Source: Panorpa germanica (Eukaryota; Arthropoda; Insecta; Mecoptera; Panorpidae). Taken from it: DNA of 64,000 nucleotides. The DNA is taken from assembly GCA_963678705.1 (NCBI GenBank), contig OY783210.1, positions 12,525,331-12,589,330 of the forward strand. The letters are read 5' to 3'. The notes under the pieces are model-generated. The model worked only from the letters and a program-made list of their open reading frames with translations, was not told where the DNA came from and made no database searches. The translations under genes were made by a program, and so were the position numbers. Position 1 is the first letter of the stretch; each line of letters starts with the position of its first letter. This document shows, in pieces, positions 11,950 through 22,605 of this stretch.

Positions 11950-12127
11950 TTTTTTTTTTTTTTTTTTATTTTACAACATACATAATTTACAATCTGTCCT
12001 CGAAGAACAATAATTAAATTTTGGGAATATATATAAATAAAAAATGACATGCGAGCTTGCCATCCATCGATGACTCACCCTTTGACTTAACCTATTACAA
12101 TAATATTTCGTACATATGGAACCTATT

Positions 12128-14908
12128 CTACACCATATTTGGTAGGTCAATTGGATTTTTACGTTTCAGTCGTCTAATCGGTTTATGCTGGAAAAGTTGT
12201 ACAACTGATTCATTTGGATGAACTTCTAATCTTTTTACGTATTTCTTGCTGCTATCCTTAATTGCACTTCTTATATATGGAACCCCTAGATCTTGATGTG
12301 TTAACCAGTTTGGAACGAATCGCGGTACGTTAAGGATTTGCTTTAACAGTTTATTTTGAAACCTTTGTAGAATCTCTATATTAGAATTGCTGGCACTGCC
12401 CCATAGCTCTATCCCATATGTCCATATTGGCTTCAGTATGACCTTGTACAACAGTAGTTTATTACTGATGGATAACTGAGACTTCCAGCCCAAGAGCCAG
12501 TACATATCTCTTCTTTTACCTTCTAACTGCAACCGTTTCTTCCAGATATGCGTTCTCCATGTTAGACGTCTGTCCAAGTGGATACCTAAGTATTTTACTG
12601 TCTCTGCCTGTGGAAGTTGTAAATTATTTAGTGTGACTGGGGGGCAAGAATTCTTCCTTAGTGTGAAAGTTACGTGAACTGATTTAGTTTCGTTTACTTT
12701 TATTCTCCAATCTTTTAACCAATTCTGAATCTGTAGTAGATGTTTCTGCAGTTTTGCGGAAGCAATGACGGAGTCTTCATGAAGTGCCAGAATTGCGGTA
12801 TCATCAGCGTAGGTTGCTACTGTTGTTTCACGCATGGTAGGAAGGTCAGAAGTAAATAATAAATATAGTACTGGTCCGAGAACACTACCTTGAGGAACGC
12901 CCGATTCAATGTCACGTATCGTTGATTTTTCATTCTGATATTTTATCATAAACTTTCTGTTTGTGATATAAGACTTTAATATCTGGAAAAAGTCATTTGG
13001 CAGTGCAGTTTTTAGTTTAAACAGTAGTCCAGGATGCCATACCTTGTCAAACGCTTGGCTGATATCAAGAAAAACCGCTGAGCAATACTTCTTCTCCTGT
13101 AGTGCTGAATTTATAGTGCAGGCTACTCGATGTACTTGTTCAGTTGTAGCATGCTGTTGTCTAAAGCCAAACTGATGTGTTGGAATTAGTTTGCTATTTT
13201 CGAAAATAATCTTCAGTCTTTTAAGAATAAGTTTTTCAAAAAGTTTTGACACTACCGGAAGAAGACTTATGGGTCTGTATGACGATACCTCTTTTGCGTC
13301 TTTACCTGGTTTTGGAATAAGTATTATTTCTGCAGTTTTCCACTTAAGCGGAAATGTCTTCAATCTTAGAATTGCGTTGAATAAAATAGTGAGGTATCTC
13401 ATTCCTTTCGCCGGTAACTCCTTCAGAATTTTTCCGTTTATCTTGTCAATACCTGGTGCTTTTTTGGTTTTTATATTATACTTTACTAGGTTTTGTATTT
13501 CCTTGACTCTTATACGTTTTATAGGTTCACTTGACTGCGATGGGACTCTTAGAAATTCATGTATGTTTTGTTCTTCATCTTCACTGCGGGTTGGAGGAAA
13601 TGGTTTAAAAACTTGTTCGAAGTAATCAGCGAAAATTGTGACTTTCTCACTGTTGGTTCTAGCCCATTTACCATCTGTCGTTTTGATAGGCGGAATATAA
13701 GTTGTAGGCTGCTTAAGCCGCTTGGTTGCTTTCCACAGTGAATAGTTAGTAGTTTCTGTAGCTGTTAAATTACTTAAATAATTTTGCAGTGATTTCTCTT
13801 TCATGTCTTCTAGCATACATTTAAGTTCCCTACATGCACGGTTGAATTTTGTTTTTTCGCATGGGAGCCTGGTGTTTTGCCATGATCTTCTCAACTTTCT
13901 CTTTTCAGCAATTTTCTTCTTTAACTGTGGGGGGCATCCATTTACTCGGTTGAAGACACTATCTGGAGGTGTGGCTTCTTCGGTGGCTTCTCTTATCACA
14001 TTATTGAAGAGATTAACTCCTTGATTAAGGTCCTCTTCTGATTTGAGTGAGATGTGACAATTAAGTTTAGCATTTATTAAGTTTCGGAATAAACTCCAGT
14101 CTGTGTACTTGTTGGGTGCTGTGAAGAGGGGTACTTTATACATCATTTGGGTGATATATGTGACGATGACTGGTGAGTGGTCAGATGAGAGATCCAGGCT
14201 TGACTCAGCTTTGAGGTAATTAGAGGAAATTCCTTTTACTACGCAAAAATCGATTAGATCAGGAGTTTTTGCCATATCCGTTGGCCAGTACGTCGGTTCA
14301 CCACTTGAAAGGGTTGTAAAACCATGTGTTTTAACGCATTTATACAGTTCATTTCCCTTAGGATTTGTAAGTCTTGATCCCCATTCGGGGTGCTTTGCGT
14401 TAAAATCCCCTCCTGATATGAAACGTGGACCTAGTGTATTGTAATAAGAGTAGAACTGTTCAGACTTTATGTTGTGTTTCGGTGGACAGTATACTGCGGA
14501 GATAGTTAAATGTCTGTTCAGCTCGCTTATTACAATACTTGTTGCTTGCAGGAAGTCTTGGCGATATTCATTAATTTCATGGTGTTGTATAGAAGACTTA
14601 ATGATGATAGCTGTTCCTCCATGCGCTTTATTGTCCGGATGTTTAGTGTCATATATTCTATAGTTTGGAACCTTCATATAGCTTTTAGTGGTAAAGTGCG
14701 TTTCAGAAACTAGCAAAATGTCAATGTTTTGGTTTAGAAGAAAGGAAATTACTTCTTGGCTGTGTTTAGCAAGACCATTGGCGTTCCAGAGTGCGATTCT
14801 TAGGGACGTGAAGAGATTGGCAAGCGTGAGACTAAGGTTGTGATGAGATTGAGCATTGTACTCATTTGTTCCACCAGACTTTTCATCATAACTTTTAGTT
14901 CGGCGATG
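12128..14908 (-). CDS. Jockey ORF2: endonuclease and reverse transcriptase
   Basis: The protein nicks the target DNA and reverse-transcribes the element RNA. The frame is open from 14908 (stop codon at 14909-14911) to TAG at 12128-12130. The conserved N-terminus LRIALWNANGLAKHSQE begins near 14800, followed by LLVSETHF (endonuclease Glu), GGDFNAKHPEWGS near 14410 and SSDHSPV near 14185. The reverse transcriptase follows with HQFGFR, AFDKVW near 13040, GVPQGSVLGP and the catalytic YADD near 12811. There is no AUG in frame before the one at about 14677 in KSYMKVPN, which lies after the endonuclease Glu. The counted frame from TTG at 14716 is 862 residues. It lies in the -1 frame relative to ORF1 and overlaps its end by about 109 nt. 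No premature stop or frameshift is visible. Confidence 0.95.
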   Translation of the reverse strand, partial: HRRTKSYDEKSGGTNEYNAQSHHNLSLTLANLFTSLRIALWNANGLAKHSQEVISFLLNQNIDILLVSETHFTTKSYMKVPNYRIYDTKHPDNKAHGGTAIIIKSSIQHHEINEYRQDFLQATSIVISELNRHLTISAVYCPPKHNIKSEQFYSYYNTLGPRFISGGDFNAKHPEWGSRLTNPKGNELYKCVKTHGFTTLSSGEPTYWPTDMAKTPDLIDFCVVKGISSNYLKAESSLDLSSDHSPVIVTYITQMMYKVPLFTAPNKYTDWSLFRNLINAKLNCHISLKSEEDLNQGVNLFNNVIREATEEATPPDSVFNRVNGCPPQLKKKIAEKRKLRRSWQNTRLPCEKTKFNRACRELKCMLEDMKEKSLQNYLSNLTATETTNYSLWKATKRLKQPTTYIPPIKTTDGKWARTNSEKVTIFADYFEQVFKPFPPTRSEDEEQNIHEFLRVPSQSSEPIKRIRVKEIQNLVKYNIKTKKAPGIDKINGKILKELPAKGMRYLTILFNAILRLKTFPLKWKTAEIILIPKPGKDAKEVSSYRPISLLPVVSKLFEKLILKRLKIIFENSKLIPTHQFGFRQQHATTEQVHRVACTINSALQEKKYCSAVFLDISQAFDKVWHPGLLFKLKTALPNDFFQILKSYITNRKFMIKYQNEKSTIRDIESGVPQGSVLGPVLYLLFTSDLPTMRETTVATYADDTAILALHEDSVIASAKLQKHLLQIQNWLKDWRIKVNETKSVHVTFTLRKNSCPPVTLNNLQLPQAETVKYLGIHLDRRLTWRTHIWKKRLQLEGKRRDMYWLLGWKSQLSISNKLLLYKVILKPIWTYGIELWGSASNSNIEILQRFQNKLLKQILNVPRFVPNWLTHQDLGVPYIRSAIKDSSKKYVKRLEVHPNESVVQLFQHKPIRRLKRKNPIDLPNMV

Positions 14909-16071
14909 TCATTTGACTGCACGTTCGATTCACTATGATTTTGTTGCACTTGTTCAGATTGGGTTTTCACTGTTTGGTTACTAACCACCTGTGCAAAGGA
15001 GGTACCTGACTGGACTTGGCGTGATGGTAATGGGGCAACAGTTTCTGAAAATCTGGGTCTAAGTGGAGGAAATTTGCGCTCTACGATTTGCCTATAAACA
15101 TCGCATCCTTTGTAGTTGGCTGTGTGATTGTTATTGCAGAGAACACATTTAACTTTTTCGTTTAATTTGTTCTTCCAGTCACACTGGCTGGTATGGTGAT
15201 CGCCTGCGCATTTAACACATCTTGCGTTTCGGTAACAGTAGGTTTTGGTGTGACCATATCTTTGGCATTTTGTGCATTGCGGTACCTCCCTTTTGAATTT
15301 TGGTGGTTCAATTTTAATTTTACTATTTAGTAGGAATTCCAGGTCAAAGATGTCTTTGTTGTTAGGCTTTTGTTCTAATTCTACAAAGAACAATGGTAAA
15401 GGAATTTTAGTGGTCCTTTGTTTGATGTTGCTTATTCGAATGACCTTGTGCCCATAGTTTTCTAATTCTTTCTTTATGTCCGATTCATCCGTGGAGTGAT
15501 GTAGGTGTCTTACCACCACTTTATAGCTTTTGTCCATTTTTTGTTGGTATGTGTGGAACTCGGTGTTCCTATCCTTTAGGAGTGTCACTATTCTTTGGTA
15601 TGTTTCAATATCCTGGAGCTGCAGCTTTACTTGCGATCCTCCGATCAACTTACTTTGATAGGCGTTTTTGGCGTGCGTGTCTAGCAGGCTAGTGAGAGGT
15701 TTGATGTCGTTGACTCCATATATAAACAGTGGTGGTGGTTTGTGTTCTGCGACTTTAACTTCTTCTGATGCATTAGCATCGGAGAGTTCGTCGAACCTAT
15801 TCGCTAATGGTATTGGGTTTAACCAGTAATCCCCTAGTGTTTTTTGCCTCACATTCCTTGGTGCATCTGGACTGTCTCTTTTTTTCTTCCTATTGTTTGA
15901 AACGTTTTGCCAAACGTCCCGCGGATTTTTTATCTCTTCATGCTTTTCTTGGATGGTTCCCATCGTATCTTGTATAGCATCCGCCATACTTTCTAGTGAG
16001 CTACTCTTCTTGTCACTAACACATGGCTTTTGTTGGATGGTTTTGTTAGGTGAACGCATCATGTTTGGCAT
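14800..16071 (-). CDS. Jockey ORF1: gag-like RNA-binding protein
   Basis: This is a 423-residue protein starting at an ATG in the context CCAAGAATGC. The N-terminal third is polar and disordered-looking. The middle resembles the RNA-recognition/PRE_C2HC region of Jockey gag proteins. Three zinc knuckles follow at about residues 266-324: CTKCQRYGHTKTYC, CVKCAGDHHTSQC and CVLCNNNHTANYKGC. The C-terminus is Gln/Ser-rich, ending in a probable short coiled coil (LKVMMKSLVEQMSTMLNLI). The family binds element RNA into ribonucleoprotein particles and escorts it to the nucleus. The stop codon TAA is at 14800-14802; ORF2 begins in an overlapping frame. The frame is intact, with no odd codon use noted. 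Confidence 0.95.
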   Translation of the reverse strand: MPNMMRSPNKTIQQKPCVSDKKSSSLESMADAIQDTMGTIQEKHEEIKNPRDVWQNVSNNRKKKRDSPDAPRNVRQKTLGDYWLNPIPLANRFDELSDANASEEVKVAEHKPPPLFIYGVNDIKPLTSLLDTHAKNAYQSKLIGGSQVKLQLQDIETYQRIVTLLKDRNTEFHTYQQKMDKSYKVVVRHLHHSTDESDIKKELENYGHKVIRISNIKQRTTKIPLPLFFVELEQKPNNKDIFDLEFLLNSKIKIEPPKFKREVPQCTKCQRYGHTKTYCYRNARCVKCAGDHHTSQCDWKNKLNEKVKCVLCNNNHTANYKGCDVYRQIVERKFPPLRPRFSETVAPLPSRQVQSGTSFAQVVSNQTVKTQSEQVQQNHSESNVQSNDIAELKVMMKSLVEQMSTMLNLITTLVSRLPISSRP

Positions 16072-16196
16072 TCTTGGTCAGTGCAACAACTGTTAATTAG
16101 TGGTCACACCGACCTCACTAGACCATTTTATTTTGATGATTTATAGATTTATTATTTTTTTTTTTTTTTAGAGAAATATCTTAAATTAAATAATTA

Positions 16197-16207
16197 AACC
16201 ACGGAAT
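16197..16207. repeat. Target-site duplication, 5' side of Jockey element
   Basis: AACCACGGAAT is identical to 11939-11949. Removing one copy and the intervening element restores a continuous sequence joining 11938 to the DNA after 16207. Confidence 0.9.
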
Positions 16208-16842
16208 GAAGCGTAATAATCTGAAAAAATGTATAAATCGTTATTTTGATATTTTATAAGTTCTCTCAAATATGTCATGCACGCAAGCCGTGTTTTTCAA
16301 ATGTCAAAGGTCACACAAATCTTTTTTTGTAGATATCTTGTTTACTATGCTCTGAATGACATTTAGCATTAAAGTTGTAGAGCGTACAATTCTCTACAAA
16401 TTTGATTCTATGCATTTTTTCGTATGATCAACCGTTCCGCAGATATAGTGCTGAGAGTGGAAGGTGTGCATTCGTGTACAGGATAATGCTAACTCAGGTT
16501 TTATCAGTAGAGAAACAGTGTAGGTTCATACTGCACATTCTGATGCTAAGAAATGTGAAATTTGGTACAATAAATTTTTAGATGTTTTAATGTAGGATTC
16601 AAAGTGGCAGCTACTACGATCGTTTAAATGCGATATCTAAGAAACATGATATATTTATAAACAAAACTTGAACATTTATCTAACTCCTAAAGTTTATATA
16701 GTTTAAATAGCTCAATCGTGTGCAAAGTTATTAACGTTTTTATATTGAAAACATTGACAACAGTTGCAAATCGATTGTCATTTTAGTACACTGTTACCAT
16801 CTATATCTAACTGTATAACCATGAAGTACTGTTTCACCTTAA
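16208..16842 (-). repeat. Older repeat into which the Jockey element inserted
   Basis: The right end reads GTTTCACCTTAA at 16831-16842, like the repeat end at 248-260, so on minus it starts TTAAGGTGAAAC. Upstream of it are AT-rich blocks such as GATATCTAAGAAAC. The left part of the same repeat would be 5' of 11938. I did not find a confident matching left terminus (GCAGGTGAAATTTTAAG near 11560 is only a candidate). Confidence 0.35.
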
Positions 16843-18000
16843 CACTTTAATTATTTTCACCGTAAATGAAAGCTGAAATTACACAAAATATATAAAGGAG
16901 AACATTTTTCAAGCGTTTTATAACAGAAAAAGAAAATTGTATCAAAATCATATTAAATTTCAATAAATAATGAAAAGTAACATTACGTTAAATAATACAT
17001 TAATAAACATTTTTTGTTTAGCAGTGAATGACATAGCCGATATTGTAAAGAAAGATGTTAAAATTACATTTCTAGTAAAGAAAAAAACAGTATTTTTTTC
17101 ATATTTATAAAGCATGTAATGTACATAAAGTTCCATTTACTTCTGTATCATAGTGTTCTAAATTCAGCATAATAAGTATGTTATTTTAATAAGACAATGA
17201 AAAATAGAATAAAACCAGATAGACGAGATGAGACACATGTTCTTTATTTTCCTTGCATTTCACTAAGCATTCATTGTTAGTACTGTGAGTACTACTAGTT
17301 GTTCGTAACTGAATAGTCGTACCGCGCTACGCCGCAACGCCCCGGATCGGGTTTTGATGACATGTAACTGTCATCATTTAATTCTGCTTTCGTGTTTTCC
17401 GTGACATACTATACTAATATATGACTATAACATACAGTTATAGAATAGTAACTAGTAAAACTATATTTCTGTTAAATTATAACTGGATAGTATGTACAAA
17501 TAAAGTTATATTTTCGTCGTTTTGAATATATTACTTTCGTAAAGTTATTGGCTCAAATTTACAACTATTAAACTGACGGTTATGTTATACGATTATGATT
17601 ATTTTCTAAAATTAGTTTTAAACTTTCAAAGTTATTGTTCTTGAAAGTACGAGTGCACTGCATGCATAATGTTATTCATTTAAATTGTCCTATTAAATAA
17701 AATATTTATTAAATTAATACAGCTTTGTTAATTTATTGTCCAACATGCTATGGTATTTTACAATAATGGAAGAACTGAAGGAAGAATAGAAGAAATAGAT
17801 CAAAGTTGAAGTGAAATGTATCATCTACAAGTTTCATAATTACCTTTAATGGTATTTGATGCAGAACTTGAATATTTTGACTCGTGAAAACTTGATGATG
17901 CTTTTTAGCTAGTCTTTAAAACAAAGGTCAATACAAAATTTTAGCCTTGTAAACTTCAGTCTCAGATTTACCCTTTCCAAAGAAAATCATATTTCAATAC
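16843..18000. other. No gene recognised
   Basis: AT-rich. A small GC-rich patch at 17325-17350 (GCTACGCCGCAACGCC) has no frame. Nothing could be assigned. Confidence 0.45.
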
Positions 18001-18451
18001 TTTTTTTTATATATATATAATTTCTCGGGCTTCCTAGACACGTAGCCTTTTATCGCCCCTAATATTGTTCTGGTTCTTCTTATACTTTATATCCAGACAA
18101 CAAGAATGATCTATTCATGGCTACTGCTGTTATAAATTTCGGTTTCTCAATCAAAAAGGCGGTATTAACAGGAAGCGTCTGCGAAGTCTGTAGCACCGCT
18201 CTTTGAAATCCATTTCTTGCCATTGCTGTATTTTTACATTGATACAGAATGTGGTCAGGATCTGCCTCCTCTTCACAACATTCGCATTTAGGATTTGGAA
18301 TGATTTTGTTGCTTGCTAGATGTTTCGGAGCTCCAGTATGATTCATTCTTAGTCTTAAGGTCATTGTCATTAATCTTCTTGGCCATTTTAGTTTGGCAAC
18401 CCATGGCTTATGTTTCAGATATTTTAACACTTGCCTTACGAGAAAACGGAT
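18001..18451 (-). pseudogene. LINE ORF2 C-terminal fragment (family C)
   Basis: The minus-strand frame from about 18451 to 18080 encodes a segment typical of the end of insect LINE polyproteins: a Trp/Leu/Arg-rich stretch (KPWVAKLKWPRRL, TLRLRMNHT), then a zinc-like motif CECCEEEADPDHILYQC, then a short tail. It is followed by a roughly 55-nt 3' UTR and a T8/TA-rich tract at 18001-18022, which would be the element's tail. There is no initiation codon, and the upstream endonuclease and reverse transcriptase are absent, so this is a 5'-truncated, non-functional copy. The fragment at 56022-56371 has the same layout with about half the residues alike. No TSD was found. Confidence 0.7.
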
Positions 18452-20424
18452 GTTTTGTAATATAACAATTGTAATTTTCGTACGATTGTTTTGAAAAACT
18501 TTATATCATTAATTGAAACTATGACAAACATTGTCATATAAAAAAATTGCAGTAAGCGGTATTCGTTTTGTCATAAAATAAGTGAGCTACTTTTCATAGT
18601 TTTCGATCGGTAGAAAATCGAGATTTGACAACGTCGCACGACGCGGGAAGTTGAAATTAGTGTAAAAGCATACCAAAGTATGTAGTCGTCAGTAAAGAAC
18701 AAAGTAAACAAGTCGAGACTTGGTCAGTGTAATAATGCAACGTTGCCAAATCTAAAAAGCATAAGCGATACTGGTCGAAGGAGAGCAATGCTGATCAAGT
18801 ACTTAGCATATGTAATGTACATATTATAATATATATTTATACATAAGGTAAAGCTTTACTTAGTGAGATCTTTCCGTAGGTTGATGCTCCTTGCGAACGT
18901 GTTTAAATCAGGCTATTTAACAGAGCCTAACAGATCAGATCATAAATTAGATTTAGTAAACGGTAAGATCTGAACGGAGACAAAGATCTGACCTGAAAGT
19001 CTAACCTTTCTGTCAAATTTTTTGGTATTAAAATATGTATAATTAAATATGTGGTATTAAATATGTATTATATGTATAATTATCAGGCTAAGGCTACTGC
19101 AATCAGGGTTTCTGTACCAGACAGCCGGTGAGTTCGGTTTCTAATGCTTTTACTGCTGTAAGAGAGAAACAGCTAGTATAGATTGCATAACACACTAACA
19201 TAAATATTACATACACTGATCTACTCTTTGGGAATTACTATATCGCGGGATTGCAATAAATTATTTTCACATAAACGCAAAACCTTTTAAATAATATTTT
19301 TTATTATTTCTATGTACCATGCATATATAAATACTGGTAATTATTGGAAGCAACAATTATCATTTGTTAATGTATAAATGTACGTTGATGACGTCATGAA
19401 CAATGCAGCCAACCAGAAACCGTTACCATCAGCTTTCCCGGCCAACACGGAGGTTTAATGTTAGTTAATAAGGCTTTTAACATTATTACTGTGTGTTTCA
19501 TATAATCATGACAGCACCATTAGTCATTGTTTTTATTTTACATTACATAGTTTGTTATATTTATCTAGTAATATATATTAACTTATGATTCCGCGAACTA
19601 TACTGAAACCCACCCACATGATCATTGCCCTCGTCCTGTAAACTAACTTCGTCTAACTATTATAGAGCTTTTCTTATTGCATAGGTGTTTGCTCCGCGTG
19701 CAATGTTTTACTGGGTGAGCTTTAACGAACTAAACGTACACAGGATGCTTCATTTTTAAATTCATTACAGCCATATTTCAGAGCAATGCATTTTTATAAT
19801 AATTTAAACTGCAAGAATACAAGTAATATAGAATCATATTATTTTTTTATTTCTAATTTTTTTTTACTTTGTAAAAGTTGTGTATATTTTGACTTTATGA
19901 ATCTGTGGTGATTTTTAAAGCGAGCATAGTGTAGCAGTATATTTTTAGCAAATCGCGGAAGCTGTATAAACGAGGGTGGATCTATAGAACCCTTATCAAA
20001 TATTACACAGTCAAATAAGTTTCAATACTTAAATTAGGCAATATTAATTCAATATTTCTGTAAATTGCATTCATTGTTACAATTCATATTATATGTACCC
20101 TTTTTTTTACTTTAATTTATTTCACCGATAACTTATACAACATTGACAATGATTAGAGTTACGTATGTCGTAACTCCAAATGTTGTGTTTTGAGATAACG
20201 ACAAAAAAAAATATCCACGGTAATCGACAAGTTTATCTGAATTATACTTTTGTTTGGTTGTATTTATGAGTTGTTCGCGTATTGACTTAGAAAGAGGATA
20301 GAATTTTACATTTAACTACATACTCAACTCAAATTTGTAGATGTCTTACTAATGAACTGTACGATCGATATGTCGTCATCAGTTTGGCTTCTTTCATGCG
20401 GTCTTATACTTTGTCTCATAAAGC
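18452..20424. other. No gene recognised
   Basis: AT-rich, with short direct A/T repeats around 19030-19080. GC-richer patches at 18620-18660 and 18860-19010 lack frames. Nothing could be assigned. Confidence 0.45.
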
Positions 20425-20715
20425 CCCATTCCCACCCACTATTTTGATATTTAATTTACTGTTTTTATTTAATATTTTAATCTAGATTTTAGGTTTTTAG
20501 AATTTCCACTCCTTGTCACAGTCGTGTTTTAATTTAGTTAATACAACGGTTGGACAAAATTGAATGTGTAATAATTAAAATTGCTGTTTTTAATAACTAT
20601 TGTAATTGTTTTTCTTTTGGCAAACAAACATTGAACTTCTTTTAAAAATAAATCCTACTGCATTTTGACAGATTGTCACATTTTGGAGGTTATATTATAA
20701 TACAGTTTTTAAGTT
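20425..20715 (+). repeat. Interspersed repeat G, copy 1
   Basis: This matches the reverse complement of 38580-38915 along its length: shared CCCATTCCCACYCACT start, TTTTGATATTTA, CGTGTTTTAATTT, TTGGACAAAATTG, AATAATTAAAATTGCTG, AAATCCTACTGCATTTTGACA and CACATTTTGGAGGTTATA. Copy 1 lacks about 50 bp in the middle. It has no coding capacity, and the class is unknown. Confidence 0.65.
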
Positions 20716-21619
20716 AGAAACATTGGACCTTGCAATATTCTAAAAGAACAAAGTAAACGTAAATTGAATTCTAAATTAAAAATGGCTACACATATCCCCA
20801 CTTGGTATACAATTTTCTAATATAATTAATACTAGATAGAAATTCTAGAGAGGAAAGAAATGGTATCTTTAATTGAATAAGCGAAGTATCTAATAAAAAA
20901 GAAATAATTTTCGCTTTATTTTTCAATATTTTTAACAGTGTAGTCGTTGGGTGTTGTATGGTTTGTGGGATGAAATTTAGAGGCATCAGTCCCGCCGCGC
21001 CGAGTGCAATTTATAACATCTTTGCCAGTATCATGTCACACAATTTAAATACAGCGTACTACTTCTATAACAATGGTATCATGGTATCAGTAACAATGGT
21101 TTCACATAGTCTTCACCATATTTACTGGTATTAATCATTCTAAATATAATTTGTTTTTGAGGATAATTTAATAACATTATTTATCATATTAATATTGCAA
21201 TTTGTTTATGTATTATCATTTTATCATATATTTAGTATCAAATATTATACTTAATCATTTATCTTATAGATGCGCAATATTTTAAACTATTAATGGGGTA
21301 GCTTTACTTGAACGTACTTATGTAAGATATATGTGAAATATTTTGCTGCTTTTATAAACGTATTCAGTAATTAGTTATATTCTGAAATTTAATTTTATTT
21401 ACCGTATATTATGTGTAAAGGCCCAACACACATTCGAACACTTTAGGGTAGTAACTGGCTCGACAAACATGCTTGATCGCTGCGCACGACTCGAAGTTCG
21501 GTTTGATAATCGTTGGCAACACGAGCTGAAGGTTATTTAGAAGCAAGTATCGTAGAAATGCTGACGATACTTACAACAACACATTTATACGAGTAACCAT
21601 ACAGATACCTGCGCTAGAA
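20716..21619. other. No gene recognised
   Basis: AT-rich with a GC patch at 20985-21005. The stretch 21420-21600 has moderate complexity (GGCCCAACACACATTCGAACAC and a small AGTATCGTA/GACGATACT inverted pair) but no frame or repeat partner that I could see. Confidence 0.4.
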
Positions 21620-21690
21620 TTATAAATGTCATGGTAAATATATATAAAAAATGTTTCATGGTGGCTATGTCGAATAAATTGAAAGTTTTT
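21620..21690 (+). mobile_element. 3'-terminal remnant of LINE family C
   Basis: The sequence AAAAAATGTTTCATGGTGGC followed by TATGTCGAATAAA closely matches the 3' UTR of the family C copy at 56405-56450 (AAAAAATGTTTAATGGTGGC then TATGACGAATAAA). Only the last 60-70 nt are present. The shared AATAAA is the probable polyadenylation signal of the family. Confidence 0.55.
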
Positions 21691-21914
21691 TTGGGTTGTG
21701 GTTTTATATATGGAGATTACATTGCTGTCTACAGCGTCAAGTTACAATGCTCTCGCTCACAGTATCATCTGTAAGTTTCAATCTTAAGTAAACCAAGGAA
21801 AAGAATTCCACCCCTACTAATTTCAAATTTGACTCACCTTGTGTTCACGCATAGGAACTAATTCCTTAATTTCTGTTTTCAAATTTTACTCTACCATCTG
21901 TAAATAGTTATTCA

Positions 21915-22605
21915 TGTTTTTTTTTAAATTTTTTTTAAATTTATTTATATTATTGTACAACATATTAAGTTTATTGTGTAAAAATGTGGAATCGATTGGA
22001 GTAAAACTGTCGGAGATATAGAGTTTTAACTCTTCACCTCTCTGGTCTGATTTCGTGTTACTTTAAAACTTTTAAATGCGGTTTCTCACATATGGCTTTT
22101 TTAAAGTCGGTGCCTCTCTAACTCAAAATCTACTGGACCGATTCTTTTGAAATTTTGCACACTCTTTCTTTACATAAATACCGAGGTAACGCTGTCGAGT
22201 TTTTTTTTATTTTTAATTTTAACGTATTTTAAAATAACAAAGTTTTTGATTTTTTTCATGAACAATCGGTGGTTTGACTTTTAAATGCTGTAAAAAATTG
22301 AAAAATCAATAAAAAAAGAAAAACTCGACAGCGTTACCTGCAGAAACTTATCAACTAATGAAATCATTTTGGTTTTTCTATTTCAGAAAATCCAGTGATG
22401 AGTTATGAGTGGCACCGCAAAGTAATTTTTTTTTTGTCACGTCTGCGGAGATTCGTTGTCAACGCCTCATTTCTTAACATTGATTTATTAAATATTCACA
22501 AAGTATTTTTTAAACGTTATTTTATTATGTAGCAATTAGAGAGATAATTATATATTAACTGTGTCGTCAAAAAATATTATCGAAAATATGCTTTTTTATC
22601 GTTTT
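21915..22605 (-). repeat. 620-bp interspersed repeat, copy 2 (reverse)
   Basis: This is the reverse complement of the repeat at 7631-8260 and the most complete copy. It includes both arms of an internal inverted repeat: AGGTAACGCTGTCGAG at about 22184-22200 and CTCGACAGCGTTACCT at about 22323-22338. It ends in AACTGTGTCGTCAAAAAATA followed by TATGCTTTTTTATCG. It has no coding capacity. Confidence 0.75.

Larger units (their letters stand above)
11950..16196 (-). mobile_element. Full-length Jockey-clade non-LTR retrotransposon
   Basis: On the minus strand the order is: 5' UTR of about 125 nt, ORF1 (gag-like), ORF2 (endonuclease plus reverse transcriptase), a short 3' UTR and an A-tail of about 18 nt (T-run at 11949-11967). 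There is no RNase H domain and there are no long terminal repeats, as expected for the Jockey clade. The 11-bp TSD and both uninterrupted ORFs indicate a recent insertion that may still be competent. A15 (T-run at 16155-16169) lies between the TSD and the 5' UTR, which makes the exact 5' end uncertain (somewhere between about 16130 and 16196). A truncated relative is at 3627-3847. Confidence 0.95.

Noticed and set aside
13191..14713. Plus-strand frames of 60-144 codons
   Set aside because: They are antisense to the Jockey ORF2, which has clear family motifs; these are shadows.
15272..16096. Plus-strand frames of 61 and 67 codons
   Set aside because: Antisense shadows of Jockey ORF1.
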